Assembly (NCBI GenBank): GCA_020354625.1
Contig: CP070651.1
Span: forward strand, 1,196,350-1,256,079
Direction: 5' to 3'
DNA from: Trueperaceae bacterium
GTDB taxonomy: Bacteria > Deinococcota > Deinococci > Deinococcales > Trueperaceae
DNA: 59,730 nucleotides
Part shown: positions 1 through 7,523 of the stretch, piece by piece
How positions within the stretch are numbered: position 1 is the first letter of the stretch
Layout: every line of letters begins with the position of its first letter
Notes under the pieces: model-generated
Databases searched by the model: none
Told to the model about the DNA's origin: nothing
What the model saw: only the letters and a program-made list of their open reading frames with translations
Made by a program: the position numbers and the translations under genes

Positions 1-130
1 GCCTGGGGACAATGTGGAGTTATCGGTGGAGTTGATCAAGCCGATAGCGATGGAAGAGGGATTGCGATTTGCGATTCGTGAGGGTGGTCGTACTGTCGGT
101 GCCGGGGTCGTCACGGCAGTAACGAAGTAG
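1..130 (+). CDS. tuf: Elongation factor Tu, 3' end only
   Basis: The window opens inside a reading frame (first full codon at base 2) that encodes the last 42 residues of EF-Tu, including [20 protein letters not shown] and the C-terminal segment [16 protein letters not shown], the end of domain 3. EF-Tu is the GTPase that delivers aminoacyl-tRNA to the ribosome. Only the tail is present, so the GTPase domain cannot be judged. It lies just upstream of rpmG-secE-nusG, the usual place for a tuf copy in Thermus and Deinococcus. Confidence 0.97.
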   Translation, partial: PGDNVELSVELIKPIAMEEGLRFAIREGGRTVGAGVVTAVTK

Positions 131-214
131 CTTCGATTATAGATTCCATCACGTTCCGATCCCCATGCACTTCAGCTAGTGTAAGGGAGACGTGGGCGGA
201 AGTGCGTATAGGTC

Positions 215-223
215 TGCTATAGT
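215..223 (+). promoter_or_regulatory. Possible extended -10 promoter for rpmG
   Basis: TGCTATAGT (TGn plus hexamer TATAGT at 218-223) lies 21 bases before the rpmG start. No convincing -35 box is seen 17 bases upstream. No hairpin terminator is visible between tuf and this site, so rpmG may also be read from the tuf transcript. Confidence 0.35.
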
Positions 224-244
224 GTCTAGGTTGGGAGTCCGAGC

Positions 245-409
245 ATGGCGAGTGACGTAAGAATCAAACTGCTTCTCGAGTGCACCGAATGCAAGCGTCG
301 CAACTACGCGACGCACAAGAACCGGCGCAATACCCAAGCGAAACTCGAGCTTCGCAAATACTGCCCTAGCGATCGGAAGCACACGCTGCATAGAGAGGTG
401 AAGGTGTAG
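245..409 (+). CDS. rpmG: 50S ribosomal protein L33
   Basis: The 54-residue product matches bacterial L33 along its length (starts [16 protein letters not shown], ends HTLHREVKV), a small protein of the large subunit. A GGGAG Shine-Dalgarno lies 7 bases before the ATG. Zinc-binding L33 forms carry two CxxC pairs. Here Cys13 and Cys16 form the first pair, but the second is Cys40-Pro-Ser-Asp43, so one ligand is replaced by Asp. The gene sits 3 bases before secE, as in Thermus. It is shorter than the ORF lengths usually scanned for, but the identity is clear. Confidence 0.95.
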   Translation: MASDVRIKLLLECTECKRRNYATHKNRRNTQAKLELRKYCPSDRKHTLHREVKV

Positions 410-412
410 GCT

Positions 413-601
413 GTGAGAGGCTTTTTGCAATACCTCAGAAACTCACGTGCGGAGCTTGGCCGGGTGACATGGCCGACCCGCAATGAGGTTTTTCAAGCCA
501 CTCAGGCCACGCTCGTTTTCGTTCTTTTGACGGTGCTCTTCTTGTTGATTGCCGATACGTCACTCGGAAATCTAATTCGGTTGCTCATCGAGGGCATTTG
601 A
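413..601 (+). CDS. secE: Preprotein translocase subunit SecE
   Basis: This 62-residue protein has the short single-span form of SecE: an amphipathic N-terminal helix with the family hallmark ELGRVTWPTRNEV (about residues 14-26), then one membrane segment (about residues 33-58). SecE clamps the SecY channel in the inner membrane. The start is GTG at 413, three bases after the rpmG stop, which indicates translational coupling. nusG follows 40 bases downstream, the standard secE-nusG order. Confidence 0.95.
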   Translation: MRGFLQYLRNSRAELGRVTWPTRNEVFQATQATLVFVLLTVLFLLIADTSLGNLIRLLIEGI

Positions 602-641
602 CCTCGACCAAATAGTGCAAACAAGGCGGTCATAAGGCTTT

Positions 642-1199
642 ATGAGTATTGAGTGGTATGCCATTCACACTTACGTTGGTCACGAAGAGAAGGTCAAAGA
701 AAATATCGTGACGCGAGCCCATTCACTCGGGATCGCGGATCGGATCTATCAGGTTGTCGTGCCGACCGAGGAGACGGTTGAGCATACGGGTGGCGGTCGC
801 AAGGAGGTTGTCAAGCGCAAACTCTTTCCCGGCTACATCTTCGTTCAGATGGACCTCGGAGACAACCCAGATGAGCCGAATGAGGCTTGGGAAGTCGTAC
901 GCTATACGCCGGGTGTTACGGGCTTTGTGGGCACTGCTACACGTGCCGTGCCATTGTCACGCGAAGAAGAGCAGAGGATGCTCGGCACGTTGGGTATTGT
1001 CGGTACAAAGGAGACCCCAAAAGTCAAGATCAGCTTCAGTGTCGGTGATATGGTCCAGGTGACGGCTGGCCCCTTTGCCGATTTCAATGGGGTGGTCTCT
1101 GAGCTCAATCCGGAACGGGGTAAGGTAAAGGTGTTGGTGTCGATATTTGGTCGCGAGACACCGGTCGAACTCGACTTCTCTCAAGTCGTGAAGAGTTGA
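642..1199 (+). CDS. nusG: Transcription elongation/antitermination factor NusG
   Basis: The 185-residue protein has an N-terminal NGN domain starting [19 protein letters not shown], with the conserved [11 protein letters not shown] strand, and a C-terminal KOW domain (about residues 128-185) containing [20 protein letters not shown]. NusG binds RNA polymerase across the clamp and links it to Rho or the ribosome. Length is typical, with no large insertion. It sits between secE and rplK, so it is probably co-transcribed with the ribosomal genes. Confidence 0.97.
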   Translation: MSIEWYAIHTYVGHEEKVKENIVTRAHSLGIADRIYQVVVPTEETVEHTGGGRKEVVKRKLFPGYIFVQMDLGDNPDEPNEAWEVVRYTPGVTGFVGTATRAVPLSREEEQRMLGTLGIVGTKETPKVKISFSVGDMVQVTAGPFADFNGVVSELNPERGKVKVLVSIFGRETPVELDFSQVVKS

Positions 1200-1218
1200 A
1201 GGTTCCTGAGCGGTTGCA

Positions 1219-1245
1219 CCCCGCTAGCCGATAGGCTAGAAGGGG
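1219..1245 (+). promoter_or_regulatory. Hairpin in the nusG-rplK leader
   Basis: CCCC (1219-1222) and CTAGCC (1224-1229) pair with GGCTAG (1234-1239) and GGGG (1242-1245) around a GATA tetraloop, 18 bases before the rplK start. No U tract follows, so it is not a classical terminator. The L11-L1 mRNA leader is where L1 autoregulates in many bacteria, but I do not recognise the L1 binding motif here, so that role is only a possibility. Confidence 0.45.
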
Positions 1246-1262
1246 GAGCTTGAGGAGGAAAA

Positions 1263-1703
1263 ATGGCAAAAAAGGTTATAGGGTTCGTTAAATTGCAGCT
1301 CCCTGCAGGTGGGGCAACGCCCGCGCCACCTGTCGGGCCGGCTCTGGGGCAGCACGGCGCGAACATCATGGGATTTGTGAAAGAGTATAACGCTGCAACC
1401 GCATCGCAAAGTGGCGCTGTGATTCCCGTAGAGATCACCATATACGCTGATCGCTCCTTTACATTTATTACCAAGACGCCACCGGCAAGCTACCTCATCA
1501 AAAAGGCAGCGGGCTTGGATAAGGGCTCAGGTGAGCCACATCGAGACAAGGTGGGGTCGATCGATTGGCAGCAGTGTATCGAGATCGGGAAGCAGAAGAT
1601 GGCTGATCTCAATGCCAACGATGAGGTGGCAGCCGCATCGATTATCGCCGGTACGGCGCGCTCGATGGGCGTTACGGTGGAAGGGAAGCCGAGCGATGCC
1701 TAG
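1263..1703 (+). CDS. rplK: 50S ribosomal protein L11
   Basis: The 146-residue protein is a full-length L11, which binds the GTPase-associated region of 23S rRNA. The N-terminal domain has [20 protein letters not shown] and [14 protein letters not shown]; the C-terminal RNA-binding domain has [20 protein letters not shown] and [16 protein letters not shown] strong GAGGAGG Shine-Dalgarno precedes the ATG. Its last 8 bases overlap the start of rplA, indicating coupled translation of L11 and L1. Confidence 0.98.
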   Translation: MAKKVIGFVKLQLPAGGATPAPPVGPALGQHGANIMGFVKEYNAATASQSGAVIPVEITIYADRSFTFITKTPPASYLIKKAAGLDKGSGEPHRDKVGSIDWQQCIEIGKQKMADLNANDEVAAASIIAGTARSMGVTVEGKPSDA

Positions 1704-2379
1704 GCGTGGAAAACGGTATCTGAACCTTCAAGAGAAGATCGAGCGTAGAAAGCTATACAGCGCTCCAGAAGCCGCGACCCTTGTCAAAGAGTTGGCGACG
1801 GCAAAGTTCGATGAGACGATCGAAGCCCACTTCCGTCTCGGTATCGATCCGAGGAAATCGGATCAGAACGTTCGTGGCACCGTTGCACTACCGCACGGTA
1901 CCGGTAGATCTGTTCGTGTGCTGGCCATAACGCAGGGCGATAAGGTTGGTGAGGCAGAGGCTGCCGGTGCCGATCACGTCGGTGGAGAAGAGATTATCCA
2001 GAAGATCCTCGGTGGGTGGTTGGAGTTCGATGCTGTCGTCGCTACACCAGACATGATGGCTGCGATTGGGCGTCAACTCGGTCGGGTTTTGGGTCCACGG
2101 GGCTTGTTGCCAAATCCAAAATCTGGGACGGTTGGTCAAAATATCGGCGATATCGTCGGTGAGCTCAAGGCGGGGAGGATCGAGTTCAGGGCTGATAAGA
2201 CGGGCGTTGTTCACGTCCCTATCGGTAAGGCGAGCTTCGATCCCGAAAGCCTGACCGAGAATCTTAGCACGTTGAAAGCTGCTTTGGAGGCTGCAAAGCC
2301 TGAGGCGGCCAAGGGCACTTATCTTCGCTCTCTCCATCTCACTTCCACGATGGGTCCGAGCGTACGAGTGGTGGTCTAA
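1696..2379 (+). CDS. rplA: 50S ribosomal protein L1
   Basis: The 227-residue product is very close to Thermus L1 (for example [55 protein letters not shown], and [10 protein letters not shown] near the end). It binds the mobile L1 stalk of 23S rRNA and is often a repressor of its own operon. The start is ATG 1696, inside the last codons of rplK: it gives the normal MPRRGKRY N-terminus, whereas an upstream extension in the same frame would lie in the L11 gene. Confidence 0.97.
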   Translation: MPRRGKRYLNLQEKIERRKLYSAPEAATLVKELATAKFDETIEAHFRLGIDPRKSDQNVRGTVALPHGTGRSVRVLAITQGDKVGEAEAAGADHVGGEEIIQKILGGWLEFDAVVATPDMMAAIGRQLGRVLGPRGLLPNPKSGTVGQNIGDIVGELKAGRIEFRADKTGVVHVPIGKASFDPESLTENLSTLKAALEAAKPEAAKGTYLRSLHLTSTMGPSVRVVV

Positions 2380-2429
2380 TCGTCGGCATCCCGGTGCGTA
2401 ACGGTGGTGCTGGACCTTGGCTCACCGAA

Positions 2430-2612
2430 GCACCTTCTGGCGTTGGAGACAGCAGGGGCTGGCCAGGCTTAAAGATCCTGCCGAGGCGTTCAGGGAGTCG
2501 GGGTCAACTCGTGAGATTGACGACAGCTTCCACGTTACGCTTTGCGGTTGTTTCGACAAGTTATAGAACGGCGGTAGGCATGATGCAGAATGTGACCCGT
2601 AGGTAACGAGGG
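2430..2612 (+). ncRNA. Ribosomal protein L10 leader RNA
   Basis: The 239-base rplA-rplJ gap contains the conserved core of the L10 leader: GGAGACAGCAGG (about 2444-2455), then CTTAAAGATCCTGCCGAGG (about 2468-2486). In this widespread cis-regulatory RNA the L10-L12 complex binds the leader and represses rplJL. The CAGG and CCTG segments can pair, forming the kink-turn-bearing helix expected of the family. The rplJ start lies about 130 bases beyond the core. Boundaries are approximate. Confidence 0.85.
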
Positions 2613-2618
2613 AACAGT

Positions 2619-3149
2619 ATGGGGAATCCAAGAAATGAGGCTTCGGTCGAGGCGCTACGCGAGATTCTGACGGGCACGACGACATTTTTTTTGGTCGACT
2701 ATCAGGGACTGTCGGTAGCGGATTTCAATACCCTCCGATCCAAAGTCCGAGAGGCGGGAGGGAAGATTCTTGTTGCGAAAAACACCTTGATCAACCTCGT
2801 GCTGAAGGAAAACGGGTTCGATGGATTCGATGAGGTGCTCAGAGGGCCGACGGCACTGGTTTTGGTGGATGATCCGATTGAGCCGGCCAAGGTGATGTCG
2901 GAGTTTGCCAAGGCTCACGCCAAGGACCTCCCTGTTTCCAAAGGAGCCCTGTTGGAGGGTGAACAACTTGGTGCCGAAGCCATCGAGCGCATTGCCAAGC
3001 TCCCTTCGCGCCCTCAGTTGCTCTCTGAGCTATTGGGTGTGCTCAAGTCACCACTACAACAGTTGGTCGGTGTCTTGGAGGGGCCGCAGCGGAATATGGT
3101 TTCGGTTGTTACCAACTATTCAGAAAAACTCAAAGAGGAGGATAATTAA
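2619..3149 (+). CDS. rplJ: 50S ribosomal protein L10
   Basis: The 176-residue L10 anchors L7/L12 dimers at the ribosomal stalk. It has the N-terminal rRNA-binding domain ([36 protein letters not shown]) and a C-terminal helix (about residues 140-176) that carries L12. Length is typical. A GAGGG Shine-Dalgarno precedes ATG 2619. Its TAA shares a base with the ATG of rplL, the tight coupling usual for these stoichiometrically linked proteins. Expression is probably controlled by the L10 leader just upstream. Confidence 0.97.
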   Translation: MGNPRNEASVEALREILTGTTTFFLVDYQGLSVADFNTLRSKVREAGGKILVAKNTLINLVLKENGFDGFDEVLRGPTALVLVDDPIEPAKVMSEFAKAHAKDLPVSKGALLEGEQLGAEAIERIAKLPSRPQLLSELLGVLKSPLQQLVGVLEGPQRNMVSVVTNYSEKLKEEDN

Positions 3150-3538
3150 TGGCTTTTGATAAAGATGCGATAGTGGAGCAGCTTAGCGGTCTAACCGTGC
3201 TCGAGCTGGTAGATTTGGTAGAAGCGCTCAAAGACAAGTGGGGTGTGGAAGCCGCGGCAGCCATGCCGATGGGTGCGATGATGATGCAAGCCGGCGCCGG
3301 TGCTGCTGCGGCTGAAGAGGTCGAGGAGAAGACCGAGTTCACAGTGACCATCAAGAGCCCGGGAGACAAGAAGCTGCAAGTGATCAAGGAAGTGAGGGCT
3401 ATTACCAGTCTCGGCTTGAAAGAGGCCAAAGAGCTGGTGGAGTCTGGTGGCGTGGTCAGGGAAGACATCGGTAAGGACGAAGCCGATGAAATCCGCGAAA
3501 AACTCGAAGCAGCAGGGGCAACCGTCGAAGTGAGCTAG
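3149..3538 (+). CDS. rplL: 50S ribosomal protein L7/L12
   Basis: The 129-residue protein shows the normal L12 layout: an N-terminal dimerisation helix pair ([20 protein letters not shown]), an Ala/Met-rich hinge (about residues 37-53), and the C-terminal factor-binding domain ending [20 protein letters not shown]. It recruits translational GTPases to the ribosome. It overlaps rplJ by one base. No terminator is visible directly after it; a long spacer separates it from rpoB. Confidence 0.98.
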   Translation: MAFDKDAIVEQLSGLTVLELVDLVEALKDKWGVEAAAAMPMGAMMMQAGAGAAAAEEVEEKTEFTVTIKSPGDKKLQVIKEVRAITSLGLKEAKELVESGGVVREDIGKDEADEIREKLEAAGATVEVS

Positions 3539-3680
3539 GGGTATTGCGCACCGGATGCTTGGTGGTTTGGAGAGAGTGTGCCAAAGCCGTTACAAGAGTC
3601 GATTTGGTATAGGAGACTCGAAGCAGTTTTTGCTTTCGGGGCGAGCTTGATGGCGTATGGCTTGGTGGAAAGGCGGGTCA

Positions 3681-3709
3681 TTGACATCGGCATTCATTCG
3701 CCTTACCAG
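3681..3709 (+). promoter_or_regulatory. Likely rpoBC promoter
   Basis: TTGACA (3681-3686), a 17-base spacer and TACCAG (3704-3709) form a good vegetative promoter. The -10 is close to the TACCAT of the groES promoter in this window. It would give an rpoB 5' leader of about 395 bases. Confidence 0.55.
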
Positions 3710-3712
3710 TTG

Positions 3713-3734
3713 TGGTGTAAGCTAGCTTACTCCA
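3713..3734. promoter_or_regulatory. Palindrome downstream of the rpoBC -10 box
   Basis: GTAAGCTAGCTTAC (3717-3730) is a perfect 14-base palindrome, extended to 22 bases by TGG/CCA with one mismatch on each side. It lies at the predicted transcription start of the TTGACA promoter, a typical place for an operator. Confidence 0.45.
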
Positions 3735-3948
3735 ACCACCCCTATTTTAAGTTACACTGGTTGTTTGAGTTTTGTGGTGGCCCTTCGGTCTTACGACAAC
3801 GTTTGGGAGGGAATATGGCAAGGTGTGCATTGGGAATAAGCGGGGCGTGCACGTCTTATCAGCGAGCAGATTTCGATCCCGAAGCGGTACAGTACGTATT
3901 AGTCCCTTGTTGACACTCCTAACATATCGATGGAGAGGATTTTTGTTT

Positions 3949-3976
3949 GGAGAGGTGCGGGTTCTACCGTCCTCTC
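3949..3976 (+). promoter_or_regulatory. Hairpin in the rpoB leader
   Basis: GAGAGG (3950-3955) pairs with CCTCTC (3971-3976), with an inner CGG/CCG pair around a GTTCTA loop. A T-rich stretch follows about 12 bases later, not immediately, so it could be a weak attenuator or an mRNA-processing structure. Confidence 0.35.
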
Positions 3977-4111
3977 GAGGTCGTAGTTTTCTTTCTGAAG
4001 TAGTAGCAATTGAGGCGCCAGATATTCTCGTTTTGCCTAATGGTGCCGCCGGATGGTCTAGCTTTGGGTGAGACCCTGTCACAACGAAGTAACAGTTCAA
4101 AAGGGGTGAAG

Positions 4112-7100
4112 ATGCGCGAATTGACAACGTTTGGCAGCATCAAAGAGGTTATTGAGCTGCCAAATCTGACCAATATTCAGATCAAATCATACCAGACGTT
4201 TCTGCAGCGAGAACTCATCCCTTCCGAGCGCAGTAATATCGGTCTACAGGCTGCCTTTAAAGAAGTGTTTCCTATCGATGAGACTGAAAGAGGGCGCCAG
4301 ACCGGCCTCGTCCTCGATTTTCTGGAATACACGTTGGAGGAGCCGGCTCATAGTCCTGAGGAGTGTCGCGAAAAAGACCTGACCTATCATGCGGGTCTAT
4401 TTGCCAAGCTCCAACTGGTGCACAAAGATACGGGGCTAATCAAAGAAGATCAGGTCTTTCTTGGTGACCTCCCCATTATGACCGACGACGGCTCTTTCGT
4501 GATCAATGGGGCCGATCGCGTTATCGTCTCACAGATTCATAGATCACCCGGTGTCTATTTCACCAGTGCGTTCAAGGGTACGACCAAGAACCTGACGGCG
4601 AGTATTATTCCCATGCCGAAGCGGGGCCCTTGGATAGAACTTGAGTTTGATGGCAACGATGTCTTGTTGATGAAGGTAAACAAGCGTAAGTTCCCTTTTA
4701 GTCTTATCCTGCGTGTCTTGGGTTACGGCGATGAGGAAATCCGCAAGTTGTTTTACGGCCACGAACGACTCATCGAGCCCACTCTCGAAAGCGAGGAGGC
4801 CGCCGGCATCACTGCGGATGAAGCGTTATTGCGCCTCTTTACAGTCTTGCGCCCGGGAGATCCTCCAAAGGTCGATAAGGCTACGAGCTATCTCTTCGGC
4901 CTCCTGGCTGATCCAAGACGATACGATCTCGGGGATGCGGGGAGGTTCAAGATCAATAACAAGCTGGGCCTCGATCATAGCTCCAATACTCTGTTGGGGT
5001 TTGAAGAGGGTCAGTTTGTAGACTACGGTTTGATTCCGACAATTCAATATCTGGTCAAGCTCCAGGCGGGTGTAGAAAACTACGCCGAAGATGACATCGA
5101 TCACCTTGGGAACAGAAGAATCAGAACAGTTGGCGAGTTGGTTGCCGATCAAATTCGTGTCGGTTTGGGGCGTATGGCTCGGGGGGTGCGTGAGCGCATG
5201 TTGCTCGGTAATCCCGATGCGGCAACTCCTCAGAAGCTGGTCAACAACCGTCCAATCGTCGCCTCACTAAGGGAGTTCTTCGGTCGCAGCCAGCTTTCAC
5301 AGTTCAAGGACCAGGTCAATCCCTTGTCTGAATTGCGTCACAAGCGCCGTATCTCGGCGCTCGGGCCGGGAGGGCTTACCCGCGAGCGAGCCGGATTCGA
5401 TGTGCGTGATGTCCATCGTACGCACTATGGGCGCATCTGTCCTATCGAGACGCCTGAGGGTGCCAATATCGGCTTGATAACTTCGCTTGCCAGTTACGCA
5501 CGCGTTAACGATCTCGGGTTTATCGAGGCTCCCTACCGTCGAGTCAAGAACGGTAAGGTTACCACCGAAGTCGAATACATGACCGCCCACGAGGAAGATC
5601 GCTATATCATCGCCCAAGCAAACACCCCCCTAGACGAAGGCGGTGGTTTTTCCACGGATACGATCGTGGCCCGCAACTTAGGGGATCCGGTCTTTGTTGC
5701 GCCGGATAGAGTCGATTACATGGATGTCTCGCCCAAACAGATCGTCTCGGTGCCCACCTCGCTGATCCCCTTCTTGGAGCATGATGATGCCAATCGGGCA
5801 TTGATGGGCTCGAATATGCAGTCTCAGGCTGTGCCGCTTATCAAAGCCGAGGCTCCTTTTGTCGGGACGGGAGTGGAAGAGCGAGTATCGTTGGATTCTG
5901 GGACTGTGGTGATTGCCGAGCAGTCGGGGACCGTTACCTATGTCGATGCCAACAAGATCGTCATCGAGGGTGCAAAGGGCGTCGAGAAGGTGTATCAGCT
6001 GACTCGCTTCCAGCGTTCCAATCAGAACACCAATCTCGACCAACATCCCATTGTCGACATGGGTGAGCGTGTTGAAGCCGGACAGGTGATTGCCGACGGG
6101 CCGGCTTCACAGAAGGGTCGTCTGGCCCTCGGTCGAAACATCCTTATAGCCATCATGCCGTTCGATGGTTACAACTTTGAGGATGCCATCGTGCTCTCTG
6201 AGAATCTTGTGCGTAGTGATGTCTATACAAGCATGCACATCGAGAAGTACGAGAAAGAAGCCCGGGATACCAAGCTGGGGCCGGAAAAGATCACACGTGA
6301 TATCCCGGGGCTCTCCGAAGCAGCCTTGAGAGATCTTGATGAAGATGGTGTCGTCCGTATCGGTGCGGAGGTGAAACAGGGGGATATCCTCGTTGGGCAT
6401 ACCAGCTTCAAGGGCGAAAAAGATCCGACGCCTGAGGAGAGGTTGTTACGGAGCATCTTTGGTGAGAAGGCGCGTGAAGTGAAAGACACCTCGCTTCGGG
6501 TGCCGCCCGGTGACAGTGGCATCGTACTCCGTACCGTTCGCTTCCGGCGTGGAGATCCCGGTGTGGAACTCAAGCCCGGCGTTCAGGAAATGGTGCGGGT
6601 GTACGTTGCTCAGAAGCGTCGTCTGATTGAAGGGGATAAACTCGCAAACCGTCACGGTAATAAGGGGGTAGTAGCCAAGATCCTGCCACCGGAAGACATG
6701 CCTTATCTTGAAGATGGTACGCCTGTCGATCTGGTGTTCAATCCCTTGGGAGTGCCTTCGCGAATGAACCTGGGTCAAATCCTAGAAACGCATTTGGGCT
6801 TGGCTGCCCACAAGCACGGCGTGTCCTTTGTTACCCCCGTATTCGATGGCGCGAGCGAAGAAATAATCAAGGATTTGCTGGGAGAAGCTGCGACCAAGGA
6901 GATCGAAGAGAAGAAGAGTGTAGGATTTACTCCAGACAAACGTGATCTCGAAGTTATTCGCCGTGCCTCCAAGCTCGGGATTATCGAAACTGATCTGAGC
7001 GTCGACGACGCTGAACGCGCCTTGTCTCAAGCGGGCAAAGCGGTGCTTTATGACGGACGCACTGGTGAGGCCATCGATGCGCCGATCGTGGTAGGCATCA

Positions 7101-7486
7101 TGTACGTGATGAAGCTCTATCACATGGTCGAAGATAAGATGCACGCGCGGTCGACGGGCCCATACTCCTTGATCACGCAGCAACCCTTGGGTGGCAAGGC
7201 GCAATTTGGAGGCCAGCGTTTGGGTGAAATGGAGTGTTGGGCCTTGCAAGCGCACGGTGCGGCCTACACGCTTCAGGAGATGCTCACCATCAAATCGGAC
7301 GATATCGACGGGAGGAACGCCGCTTATGAAGCGGTGGTGAAGGGTAACGACGTGCTCGAGCCGACGATTCCCGAATCGTTCAAGGTGCTTGTCAAGGAGC
7401 TTCACTCGCTCGGGTTGGACGTAAAGGTGCTAGACGATGAAGACCGGGTGGTGACCATTTTCGATGAGTCTGGTCGTCACTGGTAG
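4112..7486 (+). CDS. rpoB: DNA-directed RNA polymerase subunit beta
   Basis: The 1124-residue beta subunit forms one pincer of RNA polymerase and the rifampicin pocket. ATG 4112 is chosen because it gives the family start (MRELTTFGSIKEVIELPNL) and has a GGGGTGAAG ribosome-binding site; the frame is open further upstream but that part is unlike RpoB. The rifampicin region reads SQLSQFKDQVNPLSELRHKR, followed by the conserved ISALGPGGLTRERAGFDVRD, as in Thermus, with the key Asp, His, Ser and Leu positions unaltered. The nucleic-acid and catalytic-Lys segments (GDKLANRHGNKGVVAKILP) and the C-terminal GGKAQFGGQRLGEMECWAL are intact. rpoC follows 37 bases downstream. Confidence 0.99.
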   Translation: MRELTTFGSIKEVIELPNLTNIQIKSYQTFLQRELIPSERSNIGLQAAFKEVFPIDETERGRQTGLVLDFLEYTLEEPAHSPEECREKDLTYHAGLFAKLQLVHKDTGLIKEDQVFLGDLPIMTDDGSFVINGADRVIVSQIHRSPGVYFTSAFKGTTKNLTASIIPMPKRGPWIELEFDGNDVLLMKVNKRKFPFSLILRVLGYGDEEIRKLFYGHERLIEPTLESEEAAGITADEALLRLFTVLRPGDPPKVDKATSYLFGLLADPRRYDLGDAGRFKINNKLGLDHSSNTLLGFEEGQFVDYGLIPTIQYLVKLQAGVENYAEDDIDHLGNRRIRTVGELVADQIRVGLGRMARGVRERMLLGNPDAATPQKLVNNRPIVASLREFFGRSQLSQFKDQVNPLSELRHKRRISALGPGGLTRERAGFDVRDVHRTHYGRICPIETPEGANIGLITSLASYARVNDLGFIEAPYRRVKNGKVTTEVEYMTAHEEDRYIIAQANTPLDEGGGFSTDTIVARNLGDPVFVAPDRVDYMDVSPKQIVSVPTSLIPFLEHDDANRALMGSNMQSQAVPLIKAEAPFVGTGVEERVSLDSGTVVIAEQSGTVTYVDANKIVIEGAKGVEKVYQLTRFQRSNQNTNLDQHPIVDMGERVEAGQVIADGPASQKGRLALGRNILIAIMPFDGYNFEDAIVLSENLVRSDVYTSMHIEKYEKEARDTKLGPEKITRDIPGLSEAALRDLDEDGVVRIGAEVKQGDILVGHTSFKGEKDPTPEERLLRSIFGEKAREVKDTSLRVPPGDSGIVLRTVRFRRGDPGVELKPGVQEMVRVYVAQKRRLIEGDKLANRHGNKGVVAKILPPEDMPYLEDGTPVDLVFNPLGVPSRMNLGQILETHLGLAAHKHGVSFVTPVFDGASEEIIKDLLGEAATKEIEEKKSVGFTPDKRDLEVIRRASKLGIIETDLSVDDAERALSQAGKAVLYDGRTGEAIDAPIVVGIMYVMKLYHMVEDKMHARSTGPYSLITQQPLGGKAQFGGQRLGEMECWALQAHGAAYTLQEMLTIKSDDIDGRNAAYEAVVKGNDVLEPTIPESFKVLVKELHSLGLDVKVLDDEDRVVTIFDESGRHW

Positions 7487-7523
7487 GTTTTGGCCAGGGT
7501 TGAAGGTTTTTTGAAGGGGAACT

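Larger units (their letters stand above)
3539..4111 (+). other. Long rplL-rpoB spacer without a supported gene
   Basis: These 573 bases hold no convincing gene. The longest open frame (3578-3913) has no recognisable domain and no good ribosome-binding site. The region contains a promoter-like TTGACA-17-TACCAG, a perfect 14-base palindrome just after it, and a hairpin near 3949-3976, each listed separately. It probably works as a long rpoBC leader or a second promoter region that sets polymerase expression apart from the ribosomal genes. Confidence 0.6.

Noticed and set aside
131-244. Possible tRNA between tuf and rpmG
   Set aside because: In many bacteria tRNA-Trp lies here, but no T-loop or cloverleaf could be formed from the bases.
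3578-3913. 111-codon frame in the rplL-rpoB spacer
   Set aside because: No domain, no ribosome-binding site, and it runs across the promoter and palindrome; it looks like a chance frame.
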